Source: an uncultured Collinsella sp. (GTDB lineage: Bacteria > Actinomycetota > Coriobacteriia > Coriobacteriales > Coriobacteriaceae). Taken from it: 55,204 nt of DNA. Positions 40,828 through 49,744 of this stretch are shown here, one piece after another. The stretch lies in assembly GCA_902470835.1 (NCBI GenBank), contig CABRHR010000002.1:1-55204 (forward strand), written 5' to 3'. Each line of letters starts with the position of its first letter. Positions within the stretch are counted from its first letter, which is position 1. The notes beneath the pieces are model-generated. The model ran no database searches. It worked only from the letters and a program-made list of their open reading frames with translations, and was not told the DNA's origin. The position numbers were made by a program, and so were the translations under genes.

Positions 40828-42291
40828 ATGTCAGATACGAAGGCGAAGAAGACAAACAGACGTTTCAAATTCAAATTACCGCACGTCTATACGATCATGT
40901 TCTTGCTGATCGTGGTTTTTGCAGTTTTAACCTGGGTCGTTCCTTCTGGCCAATACCAGCGCAAGACGATCTCGACTGCGGCAGGCGAGCGCGAAGTCGC
41001 CGTTGCCGGAACCTATGAACAGGTCGATAAGAACTATACCGATTCCGAGACCGGCGAGACCGTTAACCTGGGCCAAGATATCTTTGCGGTCCTGCAGGCG
41101 CCTACTAAGGGTATTCAAGAGGCCGCCGACGTCGTTGCGTTCGTCTTGCTGATCGGCGGCTCGTTCGCGATCATCACCAAGACCAACGCGCTTAACGCCG
41201 GTATGAGCCGCGTGATTAAAAAGCTCAAAAACAAAGACATCCTCATCATTCCTATTACCATGACGCTGTTGTCCATTTGCGGCACCACGTTTGGCATGTC
41301 TGAGGAAGCCCTGCCGTTCTATGCCATCTTCATCCCCATCATGATGGGCATCGGATATGACTCCATGACGGCATTTATCATCTGCTTCCTCGGTCCCAAC
41401 TTGGGCTACTGCGCCTCGACGATTGACCCGTTCAACGTTTTGATCGCGCAGGGCATCATTGGCATCGAGGGCAACCCGCAGCTGTGGTTGCGTGCCGTTG
41501 CATGGGTTATTTTCACCGCCGCCGGCATCGCATGGGCCATGCGTTATGCCATGCGCGTCAAGAAGAACCCCAAGTCGTCCGTTACGTTCGAGGACGACAA
41601 ACTCAAGCGCATTGAGTTCTCCGTGACCGATGCTTCCATCGAGGAAGAGTTCACCACTCGCCAGAAGCTCGTGCTGATTGATTTTGCCGGTGGTATGGCG
41701 CTTATCGTGTGGGGTCTTGTTACGCAGGGCTGGTATATGAACGAGATCTCTGCCGTGTTCCTTGGCATGGGGCTGCTCGCCGGTATCCTGGGCGGTCTTG
41801 ACCAGCAGACCATCGCCGATGAGTTCGTTAAGGGTCTTGCCGACTTTGCCTACGCAGCCGTCGTTATCGGTATCGCTCGCGGCATTCTGGTCATCGCCGA
41901 GGGCGGCATGATTATCGACACCATCCTTCAGGCACTTGCCACTCTGCTTGCTGGAGCCCCTGCCGCCGTGTACACCACGTTCATGTACGTTGTCCTTGGC
42001 CTCCTGTCCTTCCTGGTTCCTTCGAGCTCCGGCCTGGCCGCGCTTACCATGCCTGTCATGGGTCCTTTGACCGAGCTTATGGGCCTCAACCCCGAAGCCG
42101 CCGTAACGGCGCTGCAGTTTGCCAACCAGACCATTAACACCATTAGCCCCGTGGCAGGTATGACGGTGGCGGGCCTTGCCGTGGCAAAGATCTCGTTTGG
42201 CCAATGGTGGAAGACCATCTGGAAGTTCTTCATCTTCATGGTCGTGTTTGGCTTGGTCATTACCGCCATCTCCGGCATGCTTCCGGCGTAA
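40828..42291 (+). CDS. YfcC/DcuC-superfamily membrane transporter
   Basis: 487 residues with about 11-12 membrane segments (LPHVYTIMFLLIVVFAVLTW as the first, WKFFIFMVVFGLVITAI as the last). It fits YfcC-type carriers (PSGQY near the N terminus, GPNLGYCASTIDPFN, VPSSSGLAALTMPVMGPL, NTISPVAGMTV). Such carriers move amino acids or dicarboxylates. As first gene of the operon it probably imports the amino-sugar conjugate used by the enzymes behind it (inference). Start ATG with GGAGG 6 nt upstream. Confidence 0.88.
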   Translation: MSDTKAKKTNRRFKFKLPHVYTIMFLLIVVFAVLTWVVPSGQYQRKTISTAAGEREVAVAGTYEQVDKNYTDSETGETVNLGQDIFAVLQAPTKGIQEAADVVAFVLLIGGSFAIITKTNALNAGMSRVIKKLKNKDILIIPITMTLLSICGTTFGMSEEALPFYAIFIPIMMGIGYDSMTAFIICFLGPNLGYCASTIDPFNVLIAQGIIGIEGNPQLWLRAVAWVIFTAAGIAWAMRYAMRVKKNPKSSVTFEDDKLKRIEFSVTDASIEEEFTTRQKLVLIDFAGGMALIVWGLVTQGWYMNEISAVFLGMGLLAGILGGLDQQTIADEFVKGLADFAYAAVVIGIARGILVIAEGGMIIDTILQALATLLAGAPAAVYTTFMYVVLGLLSFLVPSSSGLAALTMPVMGPLTELMGLNPEAAVTALQFANQTINTISPVAGMTVAGLAVAKISFGQWWKTIWKFFIFMVVFGLVITAISGMLPA

Positions 42292-42301
42292 GGAGGTCGC
42301 G

Positions 42302-43885
42302 ATGTCCGATCGTTTGACGGTGCTGACGTCCAAGAGCGTCTTCACCGGTACGGAAGACCAGCCGTTTGAAGGTTTTGTCGCGGTACGCGGCAATCGGATT
42401 GAAGCCGTCGGTAGCGCTGGCGAGGCAGACTCGTTTCTCGCCCAGGCAGATGAGGTGATCGATTGTGGCGACAGAACGGTCATGCCTGGCTTGGTCGATG
42501 TGCATACGTTCTATACGGGCTGGGCGTTGCGGAGCTTGGGAGCCGACTTATCCGAAGCCTCTGACGTCGACGAAGTGGTAGCGCTTCTGCGTTTGTGGAA
42601 GGATGCCCATCTCGATTGTGCCGCCGCCTTTGGGCACGACCTTCCCGCATCGCTCGCCGAAGGCGCCGAGAATGAAAAAACGGCGGCAGCGCTCGACGAC
42701 GCCTTCGGAGACGTTCCTGTTGTTTGCTTTACTCCGGGTGCCGAGACGTGCGTTCTCAACGCCGCCGCCAGCGAGCGCTATGGTTTTACGCCCGAGGCCT
42801 GCTACGCCGAGAAGACCTGGCGTATGATGCGGGACTTCCTGGCGCTTCCCGAGGTACGCGCCGGGTATTCTGATTACATGGCGATGCTGAACGCTCGCGG
42901 TGTCACGGCTATCAAAGAGATGGCCTTCGACGACTATTACGGATTTGCCGACGAGATGGCGCGTCGTGAGGAATCTGGCGAGCTGACGGTTCGCGTCTCC
43001 ATGATGTCGCAGCCGGTGGGCGCCGGGGCGAATCTGTCCTATGCTCGTGCGGCGCGCGATCGCTTCCAGGGACCGTTTGTTCGTTTCTCGGGCTTCAACC
43101 GTATGACCGATCGTGGCGTGTGGGCAGGACTTGCCGAGATGATCGATCCTTATGAGGAGACGGCCGATGCAGGGGCTGCCGGCAAGACGGTTGTCGAGGA
43201 GCCCGAGTGGGGTTTGATTGAGGACGAGCTGCGCGCGATTGATGCCGAGGGCTTCCGTTACTCGCTTCATTGTCAGGGTGACGGCGCCGTTCGCCACACC
43301 GTTGCGCTGTATGCTTCGCTGCCGCGAGATGAACACGGAGTCATGCTTCGACGCCATGCGATTACCGACCTCGAGAACTCTGATCCGGAAGACCTTGCCC
43401 TGTTTGGCAAGCTGGGCGGAATCTGCGAGGTCTACCCCCAGATCCTCACGCTCGATAAACGCGAGGACTGCCTGTCGATGATGCGTCGGCAGATCGGCGA
43501 GGTCCGACTGCTGCACAGCTGGAACCGTCGCGGTATGGAAGGCGCGGGGTGCACGGTGTGCTGTGGCACCGACCTCCCGCTCTTGATTCCGAGCTTGGGC
43601 GAATCAGTATTTAGCGCATGCGGCGGTTTCTTTGCCGACGGTTTGTCCGTGAATGAGGGCAATACGCTGACGATTGCCGAGCTCCTTCGTGCGTGGACGG
43701 CAGGGGGCGCATATGACCTCATGCGCGAGGATGAGCTGGGGACGCTCGAGGCCGGTAAGCTTGCCGACATCTGTGTGCTCGATCGCGATGTGTTTGGCCT
43801 TGACTACCATGATGCTTGTGACCTTGCTGTTGATATGACCATGTCGGACGGACGTATCGTGTTCGACCGAAATAAGGAGGTTTAG
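42302..43885 (+). CDS. Amidohydrolase family 3 (YtcJ-like)
   Basis: 527 residues. N-terminal VMPGLVDVHTFYTG matches PGxxDxHxH, but the second histidine is Phe (HTF). FRYSLHCQGDGAVRHTVAL and CCGTDLPLLIPS match later family blocks, and LGTLEAGKLADICVLDRD is the C-terminal signature. It probably hydrolyses an amide or C-N bond in the imported compound; the changed metal site is noteworthy. It starts 10 nt after the transporter stop behind AAGGAGG. Confidence 0.85.
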   Translation: MSDRLTVLTSKSVFTGTEDQPFEGFVAVRGNRIEAVGSAGEADSFLAQADEVIDCGDRTVMPGLVDVHTFYTGWALRSLGADLSEASDVDEVVALLRLWKDAHLDCAAAFGHDLPASLAEGAENEKTAAALDDAFGDVPVVCFTPGAETCVLNAAASERYGFTPEACYAEKTWRMMRDFLALPEVRAGYSDYMAMLNARGVTAIKEMAFDDYYGFADEMARREESGELTVRVSMMSQPVGAGANLSYARAARDRFQGPFVRFSGFNRMTDRGVWAGLAEMIDPYEETADAGAAGKTVVEEPEWGLIEDELRAIDAEGFRYSLHCQGDGAVRHTVALYASLPRDEHGVMLRRHAITDLENSDPEDLALFGKLGGICEVYPQILTLDKREDCLSMMRRQIGEVRLLHSWNRRGMEGAGCTVCCGTDLPLLIPSLGESVFSACGGFFADGLSVNEGNTLTIAELLRAWTAGGAYDLMREDELGTLEAGKLADICVLDRDVFGLDYHDACDLAVDMTMSDGRIVFDRNKEV

Positions 43886-43886
43886 C

Positions 43887-44738
43887 ATGCCTGAAACCAA
43901 ACCGACGCTGCGTCGCGAGCAGATCGCGGGCATGAACATCCACTACATCATGTGGTCGCTCGACTATTTTTTGGATACGCAACAGCGCCTGGGCTTTGAG
44001 TCCATCGAGCTGTGGTGCGCCGAGCCCCATGTGACGCTCGATCACACTGGGTATTTTGAGGCCGAGGTTCTGGCGAAAAAGGCCGCCGACCGTGGTCTGC
44101 GCTATCGGACGCTCTGTCCCGAGAACGTGGTCTACCCATGGCAGTATTGCGCTCGTAAGCCGCTCCATGAGCAGCGGAGCCTGGCGTACTTCAAGCATGG
44201 CATCGAGCTTGCCGAGGTGCTGGGATGCGACCGCATGTCCGTAAACTCGGGTTGGGGTGACTGGGACGAGGATCGCGAAGAGGCGTGGAAGCGCAGTCGC
44301 GAGCACCTATCCATCTTGGCGGAGTATGCCGGCGAGCACGGTCTGGTGCTAACGATGGAGAGCCTGCGTCCCGAGGAGAGCAACCTTGTGACGACCATCG
44401 CCGATGCTAAGCGCATGATTGATGAGGTCGCGAGTCCGTACCTGCAGCCTATGGTCGATACGACCGCAATGGGCGTTGCGGGTGAGTCGCTCGAGGACTG
44501 GTTTGCCGCATTTGGCGACGGTGCGATCCACGAGATGCACTTTATCGACGGCGATCCCTATGGCCATCTGGTCTGGGGTGACGGCAAGCACGATATGGAT
44601 GCCTTCGTCGCCACGCTCAACGCCCATGGTTTCGATGGCATGTTGGGCCAGGAAATCACGGACGGTCGCTACTTCGATGATCCGGCGGCGGCAGATGCCA
44701 AGAACATGGCCGCCTTCGAGAAGTATCTGATTGACTAG
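43887..44738 (+). CDS. Sugar phosphate isomerase/epimerase, FrlC-like
   Basis: 283 residues, TIM-barrel of the xylose isomerase-like/AP endonuclease 2 family. Metal-binding residues are seen in LTMESLRPEESN, PMVDTTAMGVAG, HEMHFIDGDPYGH and LGQEITDGRY. In E. coli FrlC converts psicoselysine to fructoselysine. It begins 1 nt after the amidohydrolase stop and precedes the deglycase gene, matching the frl layout. Confidence 0.82.
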   Translation: MPETKPTLRREQIAGMNIHYIMWSLDYFLDTQQRLGFESIELWCAEPHVTLDHTGYFEAEVLAKKAADRGLRYRTLCPENVVYPWQYCARKPLHEQRSLAYFKHGIELAEVLGCDRMSVNSGWGDWDEDREEAWKRSREHLSILAEYAGEHGLVLTMESLRPEESNLVTTIADAKRMIDEVASPYLQPMVDTTAMGVAGESLEDWFAAFGDGAIHEMHFIDGDPYGHLVWGDGKHDMDAFVATLNAHGFDGMLGQEITDGRYFDDPAAADAKNMAAFEKYLID

Positions 44739-44804
44739 ATAAGATTTTGCTCGGCCATGCAAGACACGTCCTGCATGGCCGGCCAAGCTGGAAAGGAACT
44801 AAAC

Positions 44805-45773
44805 ATGAACGCACATGATCTGATTAAGGAAGCAATTGCCGAGAAGGGCAAGTTCGACAGCGTCTACTGGATCGCCTGCGGTGGCTCCATGATCGATCTG
44901 ATCCCGGCCCATGAGCTCTTGCAGCGCGAGGCGACGACGTTCACCTCGTATATCTATACGGCCCGTGAGTTCGACATCATGCGTCCCCGTCGCCTGGGCG
45001 AGAAGTCTCTGGTCATTGCCTGCAGTCACAGCGGCAATACCCCCGAGGTCGTCGAGGGCTGCGAGATTGCCCTTGCCGCGGGCGCGACGGTGATCGCGCA
45101 GACCGATAACGCCGGTTCCAAGATCGATAATGGCAAGTGGGTCACCTGGGTGTACCCGTGGGGCGAGGGCGTTCCGCAGGCCGAAGTTCCTGCCGGTATC
45201 TCGCTGTCGCTCGCGGCCGAGCTGCTCGACCAGCAGGAGGGCTACGCCGATCTCGCCGACATGTATGCCGGTATTGCCGAAATGGATAAGATTCTGCCTC
45301 CCGCACGCGAAAAGGTAAATGCCGAGCTGGGCGATCGCTTCGCCAAGCTTTGCCAGGAGCATGAGTTCTTCTATATCCTGGGCAGCGGTCCCAACTTTAG
45401 CCAGACGTACGGCTTCGCTATCTGCTCGCTGATGGAGATGCAGTGGCAGCACTGCAGCTATATCCACTCCGCCGAGTACTTCCATGGCCCCTTTGAGGCT
45501 ACCCAGGATGGCGTCTTCTACTTCTTGCAGATGGGCTCGAGCGAGTGCCGTCCTATGGACGAGCGCGCCCTGGCGTTCCTCGAGACCCATACCGACACGC
45601 TGATGGTGCTTGATGCCAAGGAGTACGGTATGGAGGCCGTGCCGGCGAGCGTTCGTGCCTATCTGGATCCGGTGCTGTTCTACGCTATGAACTGCGAGCT
45701 GCGTGCAGCGCGCGGCAAGGTGTTCGATCACGACCCCGACTTCCGCCGCTACATGGGCGTTGTTGAGTACTAG
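44805..45773 (+). CDS. SIS-domain deglycase, FrlB/FraB-like
   Basis: 322 residues. Two SIS domains: the first with YWIACGGSMIDLIPA and VIACSHSGNTPEVVEG, the second with FFYILGSGPNFSQTYGFA and IHSAEYFHGPFEATQ. The catalytic Glu/His region HSAEYFHGP is typical. FrlB and FraB cleave 6-phosphofructosyl amino acids to glucose 6-phosphate and the amino acid. GAAAGGA precedes the ATG at 44805. Confidence 0.87.
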   Translation: MNAHDLIKEAIAEKGKFDSVYWIACGGSMIDLIPAHELLQREATTFTSYIYTAREFDIMRPRRLGEKSLVIACSHSGNTPEVVEGCEIALAAGATVIAQTDNAGSKIDNGKWVTWVYPWGEGVPQAEVPAGISLSLAAELLDQQEGYADLADMYAGIAEMDKILPPAREKVNAELGDRFAKLCQEHEFFYILGSGPNFSQTYGFAICSLMEMQWQHCSYIHSAEYFHGPFEATQDGVFYFLQMGSSECRPMDERALAFLETHTDTLMVLDAKEYGMEAVPASVRAYLDPVLFYAMNCELRAARGKVFDHDPDFRRYMGVVEY

Positions 45774-45787
45774 GAAGGATGGATACC

Positions 45788-46651
45788 ATGGCTTTTAACG
45801 TGAACGCGCTCGGGTTCGGTGACAACGTCGTCGATCGCTATGAGCATATCCATACCATGTATCCCGGCGGCAATGCGGTGAATTTTGCCGTTTACGCCAA
45901 GAAGTGCGGCGCCGCGCGCTCCGCGTACATGGGCATCTTTGGTAACGACGCCGCTGCCGAGCATGTGATTGCAAGTCTCGAGGATGAGGGCATCGAGCTC
46001 GCTAAGTGCGAGCAGCTTATTGGCGAGAACGGCGCGGCGCGTGTGACCGTGGTCGATGGCGACCGCGTATTCCTCGGCTCCAACGAGGGCGGCATCCGTG
46101 GCGATGCGCGCTATGTGCTCGATCGCTTCGATCTGGCATACATGAAGCAGTTCGACGTAGTCCACTCGGGCAACTACTGCTTTACCGAGCGCGAGCTCCC
46201 CAAGCTGAAGGCTGCAGGCATCACCGTATCGTTTGACTTCTCGGACGATTCCACCGATGAATACTATGAGCAGATTGCCCCGTTTGTCGACTTCGCCTTC
46301 TTTAGCGCTGCCGATGCTGCAAGTGAGGATGAGATTCGCGAGCGCCTCGCTTGGGTTAAGAATTTGGGCCCGCGCTTTGTGTCCGCAACGGCGGGCGCCG
46401 AGGGCTGCATCGCCTATGACGGCGAGCGCTACTATCGCCAGCTGGCAAAGCCCGTAACGGACATGAAGGACACCATGGGAGCCGGTGACTCGTTCCTGAC
46501 CTCATTCCTGATGTGCTATCTCGATTCCGCCAAGCGCGGCGAGGACGGACCTGAGGCCATTGAGCGTGCGCTCGATTTTGCGGCAGGTTTTGCCTCGACC
46601 GTGTGCGGCATGGAGGGCTCTTGGGGCCACGGAGCTCCGATCACCGAGTAG
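45788..46651 (+). CDS. PfkB-family kinase, FrlD-like
   Basis: 287 residues. It resembles fructoselysine 6-kinase: ALGFGDNVVDRYEHI, MYPGGNAVNFAVYAKKCG, FDFSDDSTDEYY and the ATP/anion site DTMGAGDSFLTSF with catalytic Asp. It would phosphorylate the Amadori compound before deglycase cleavage. I use the second ATG (45788), 8 nt after GGAAGGA; the first (45779) is too close. Confidence 0.87.
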   Translation: MAFNVNALGFGDNVVDRYEHIHTMYPGGNAVNFAVYAKKCGAARSAYMGIFGNDAAAEHVIASLEDEGIELAKCEQLIGENGAARVTVVDGDRVFLGSNEGGIRGDARYVLDRFDLAYMKQFDVVHSGNYCFTERELPKLKAAGITVSFDFSDDSTDEYYEQIAPFVDFAFFSAADAASEDEIRERLAWVKNLGPRFVSATAGAEGCIAYDGERYYRQLAKPVTDMKDTMGAGDSFLTSFLMCYLDSAKRGEDGPEAIERALDFAAGFASTVCGMEGSWGHGAPITE

Positions 46652-46724
46652 CCTGAGAAAGCGCTGGGAGGCTTGGGGCTGAAGCCTTGGCTGACTGACG
46701 CTAGATTACATCGGAATTCGGATA

Positions 46725-46752
46725 GGGGCTCGCCTTGGGTGGGCCCCTTTTT
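46725..46752 (+). terminator. Terminator after the frlD-like gene
   Basis: GGGGCTCGCC (46725-46734) pairs with GGTGGGCCCC (46738-46747) with two G-U pairs, then TTTTT. It divides the catabolic locus into two transcription blocks, at least partly. Confidence 0.8.
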
Positions 46753-46769
46753 GATTGCTGGAGAAGACT

Positions 46770-47570
46770 ATGGATATCAAAGCATGCGCAGCTGGCTTTT
46801 GCTGTGCGGACGTGTATCAAAACATCGGCGTGTTCTATCCGACTGGCAATGGCATCGACTGGGGTATTCACCTAGCGCGAATGGGCGTATCGGTATCTGC
46901 GGTGTCGGTCGTCGGAAAGGACGAGTACGGAGACAAAATGCGCGAGGCGCTGGCTGCCGAGGGGTTCGACATCTCGCATCTTCGCGTGGAGGACGGCGAT
47001 ACCTCGGTGATGCTCATGGCGTTGAAGGACGGCGTCGACCGCGTGCATCTGGAAGCGATTGACGGTGTCATGGAAACGTACCGACCAAACGATGATGACC
47101 GGGCATTTATCCTGGAGCACGATGTCATCCATACCGACCTGTTTGGAAACTGCTTAGACCTGCTGCCCGAATGGCACGAGGCAGGCAAGACCGTCGTCAT
47201 GGACTTTTCGGTGTTCAGTCAAGATCCCGAATACGCCTGTGAGAACCATTTTCCTTACGTGGACTATGCCTTTATGTCGTTTGAGGAGGATAGCGCGGAG
47301 CTGCGCGACTGGGTGCGCCATGTGCAGGAGCTGGGCCCGCGCGTGGCAGTCGCCACACTTGGCGAGAAGGGAAGCATCGCCTATGACGGTGAGCGCTTCT
47401 ATGAATGTGGGATCGTGCCGGCCGAGAAGGTCGTCAATACCGTGGGCGCCGGCGACTCGTATATCGCCGGATTCACCAAGGGTGTACTGGATGGGCTTGA
47501 CGTGCCGGCGTGCATGCATGCCGGTGCCGAGCTTTCGTCCCGAGTCATTGGGTCGTTCGAACCGTACTAG
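46770..47570 (+). CDS. Second PfkB-family kinase
   Basis: 266 residues. It keeps the same overall plan as the FrlD-like kinase: VYQNIGVFYPTGNGIDWGIHLARMG, SVVGKDEYGDKM, and NTVGAGDSYIAGF. It is clearly diverged, so a different sugar or amino-sugar is likely. GGAGAAGACT precedes the ATG. It is the first gene after the internal terminator. Confidence 0.87.
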   Translation: MDIKACAAGFCCADVYQNIGVFYPTGNGIDWGIHLARMGVSVSAVSVVGKDEYGDKMREALAAEGFDISHLRVEDGDTSVMLMALKDGVDRVHLEAIDGVMETYRPNDDDRAFILEHDVIHTDLFGNCLDLLPEWHEAGKTVVMDFSVFSQDPEYACENHFPYVDYAFMSFEEDSAELRDWVRHVQELGPRVAVATLGEKGSIAYDGERFYECGIVPAEKVVNTVGAGDSYIAGFTKGVLDGLDVPACMHAGAELSSRVIGSFEPY

Positions 47571-47597
47571 GAATAAAAGCCTGGAAAGGAGTGCAAG

Positions 47598-48458
47598 ATG
47601 GTAATCGATATGCTGGTCCAGCCCATGCTCTACGGCGAGATCTATACGCCAGGCGACGAGCCAGACGGCTTTGGTTTTTGGGAGCGTGAGTTTGGCATGG
47701 GGCACATGGGCCCCATGGACTGGGATGAGCTCGTGGCCGAAATGGATGTCTGCGATGTGCGGAAAAGCGTGCTCATGCCGCTCGATGTGACCACGGCGTG
47801 CGGCGGGCACTTTGGCACCAACGACCAGGTTGCCGCGCTTGTTGCCGCGCACCCCGATCGCCTATGGGGATTCGCGAGCGTGGACCCGCAAGTGAGTGGC
47901 GCCGCCGATGAGCTGGAGCGTGCCTTTACCGAGCTGGGGGCCAAGGGGCTCTGCCTGCATCCGGCAAAGCAAGGTTTTGCGCCCGATGATGCCGTGGCCG
48001 AGCCGCTCTACAAGCTCTGTGAGCGCTACAACAAGCCGGTAGTTTTTCATGCCGGTATGTCCTGGGAGCCGGGTGCGGAGCTTTCGCGAAGCCACCCGCT
48101 TGCGTTTGAGCACACCATCGCAACGCATCCGGATGTGCGCTTTAACCTGACGCACTTTGGCTGGCCCTGGGTGCGCGAGACCGTGGCGATGCTGCTCAAG
48201 TATCCCAATTGCTATACGGACGCCTCTATTACCTATATCGATTCGCCCGAAGAAATGATGCAGCGGCTCTTCACCGTCGATATGGGACCGCTGTGGTATG
48301 AGCGCGCCCTGTCTCATCAGGTGATGTTTGCCAGCAATACGCCACGCTTCCGCGCCTTCAAGCTCAAGCGGGCGCTTGATACTGTGCCCATGCGCGATGA
48401 GGCGCGGGAGAATCTGTATTCCGGTACGGCGCTGCGTTTTCTGAAAGGTGATGAGTGA
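47598..48458 (+). CDS. TIM-barrel amidohydrolase (Amidohydro-rel 2 family)
   Basis: 286 residues. Blocks seen: KSVLMPLDVTTACGGHFGTND, GFASVDPQ, GLCLHPAKQGFAPDD, PVVFHAGMSW (metal His), FNLTHFGWPWVRET (metal His) and VMFASNTPRF at the usual SDxP position. The usual HxH near the N terminus is not visible (MVIDMLVQPM), so the metal site is reduced. Reaction unknown; decarboxylase or hydrolase are both known in this family. Confidence 0.82.
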   Translation: MVIDMLVQPMLYGEIYTPGDEPDGFGFWEREFGMGHMGPMDWDELVAEMDVCDVRKSVLMPLDVTTACGGHFGTNDQVAALVAAHPDRLWGFASVDPQVSGAADELERAFTELGAKGLCLHPAKQGFAPDDAVAEPLYKLCERYNKPVVFHAGMSWEPGAELSRSHPLAFEHTIATHPDVRFNLTHFGWPWVRETVAMLLKYPNCYTDASITYIDSPEEMMQRLFTVDMGPLWYERALSHQVMFASNTPRFRAFKLKRALDTVPMRDEARENLYSGTALRFLKGDE

Positions 48459-48459
48459 C

Positions 48460-48888
48460 ATGGTGACACTCGAGACATTGAGCTATCTATCGACGGCGCC
48501 CGACCAGTTCATCGACATCACAGAAGATGTGCATGCCGCCATCGAGCGTAGCGCGGTGACCGATGGACTGGCAGCTATTATTTTGTCGCATACGACTTGC
48601 GGCATCGTGGTGAACGAGGGGCTTCCGTGCGTGGAGACCGATCTCATGGAGACGCTCGATCGCATCGCCCCGCCCGATGCTCCCTATGCGCATGCTCATT
48701 TCTTGCCGAGCTATGGCGCCACGGGCAATAACTCCTGTGGTCATATCAAGAGCATGATTTGCGGCAATAGCTGCTTCTTCCCCGTTCAAGACGGCCACAT
48801 TGTATGTGGCGGGGCCCAGAACATCTACCTTGCGGAGTTCGATGGGCCTCAGAAGCGAAAAGTGTTCGTTGAGGTGCTGGGCGAGTAG
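48460..48888 (+). CDS. YjbQ family protein (UPF0047)
   Basis: 142 residues. Family pattern visible: LAAIILSHTTCGIVVNE, YAHAHFLPSY, NNSCGHIKSMICGNS, PVQDGHIVCGGAQNIYLAEFDGP. Members have weak thiamin-phosphate synthase activity; the real role is unclear. It starts 1 nt after the preceding stop (ATG 48460); ATG 48451 is an alternative. Confidence 0.85.
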   Translation: MVTLETLSYLSTAPDQFIDITEDVHAAIERSAVTDGLAAIILSHTTCGIVVNEGLPCVETDLMETLDRIAPPDAPYAHAHFLPSYGATGNNSCGHIKSMICGNSCFFPVQDGHIVCGGAQNIYLAEFDGPQKRKVFVEVLGE

Positions 48889-48929
48889 CAGTTGATGCCT
48901 GTGAGTCGGCGAGCTAAAGGAGATTGACC

Positions 48930-49739
48930 ATGTCGTTTATGGCTTCGATGTTTGGGACCGAGAAACCGGTAATTGGCATGCTGCATCTGCAGCCGCTGCC
49001 TGGCGATCCTCTGTATTATCCGGGCGGCAGCGTTTCGCGCGTGATCGATGCCGCCAAGCGCGATCTCGAAGCGCTGCAGTCGGGTGGCGTGGACGGCATT
49101 CTGATCACCAATGAGCTATCGATGCCCTACGAGCAGCATGTGTCGGCAGTGACCCTTGCCGCTATGGGGCATGTCATCGGAGCTCTTGCCGCGGATTTCT
49201 CGACCCCTTGGGGTGCAGAGGCTATTTATGACGGCGATGCCACGATCGAGTTGTGCGCCGCCGTCGAGGCGCAGTTTACACGCTGCAATTTCTGCGGTGC
49301 CTGGGCTGGCGATCTTGGCCTGATCAATCGTGACTTTGCACACACCATGCGCCGCCGTGCCGCCCTGCGTCTGGATGACCTAAAGATGTTCCATTTCATC
49401 ACAAGCGAGGGCGAGGTGTACCTTAACGACCGATCGACTCCCGATATTGCCGATTCGCTGGTATTCAACTGCCTGCCCGACGCCCTTGTTATTGGCGGGT
49501 CTGCTGCCGGGCGCGGCGCTTCGGGCGAGCTTGCCGACGAGGTGCGCGTCCGTGTTGGCGATGTGCCGGTGGTATGTGGAACGGGATGTCGCGAGAATAC
49601 CGTTGCAGACGTGTTTTCGCATTATGATGGCGCGTTTGTCGGCACCTGCCTCAAGCGAAGCGGCAAGCTCGACGCTCCTGTCGAAGCCGAACGGGTCGCG
49701 CGGTTCATGGCTGCCGCCCGTGCCGCGAGAGGGGAGTGA
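48930..49739 (+). CDS. BtpA/SgcQ family TIM-barrel protein
   Basis: 269 residues. PVIGMLHLQPLPGDPLY near the N terminus, GGVDGILITNE, and FVGTCLKRSGKLDAPV at the end are typical of BtpA. BtpA was linked to photosystem I assembly, whereas SgcQ-type members occur in sugar operons such as this one; a sugar-related enzyme role is the better guess. AAAGGAG precedes the ATG. Confidence 0.87.
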   Translation: MSFMASMFGTEKPVIGMLHLQPLPGDPLYYPGGSVSRVIDAAKRDLEALQSGGVDGILITNELSMPYEQHVSAVTLAAMGHVIGALAADFSTPWGAEAIYDGDATIELCAAVEAQFTRCNFCGAWAGDLGLINRDFAHTMRRRAALRLDDLKMFHFITSEGEVYLNDRSTPDIADSLVFNCLPDALVIGGSAAGRGASGELADEVRVRVGDVPVVCGTGCRENTVADVFSHYDGAFVGTCLKRSGKLDAPVEAERVARFMAAARAARGE

Positions 49740-49744
49740 GCGGC

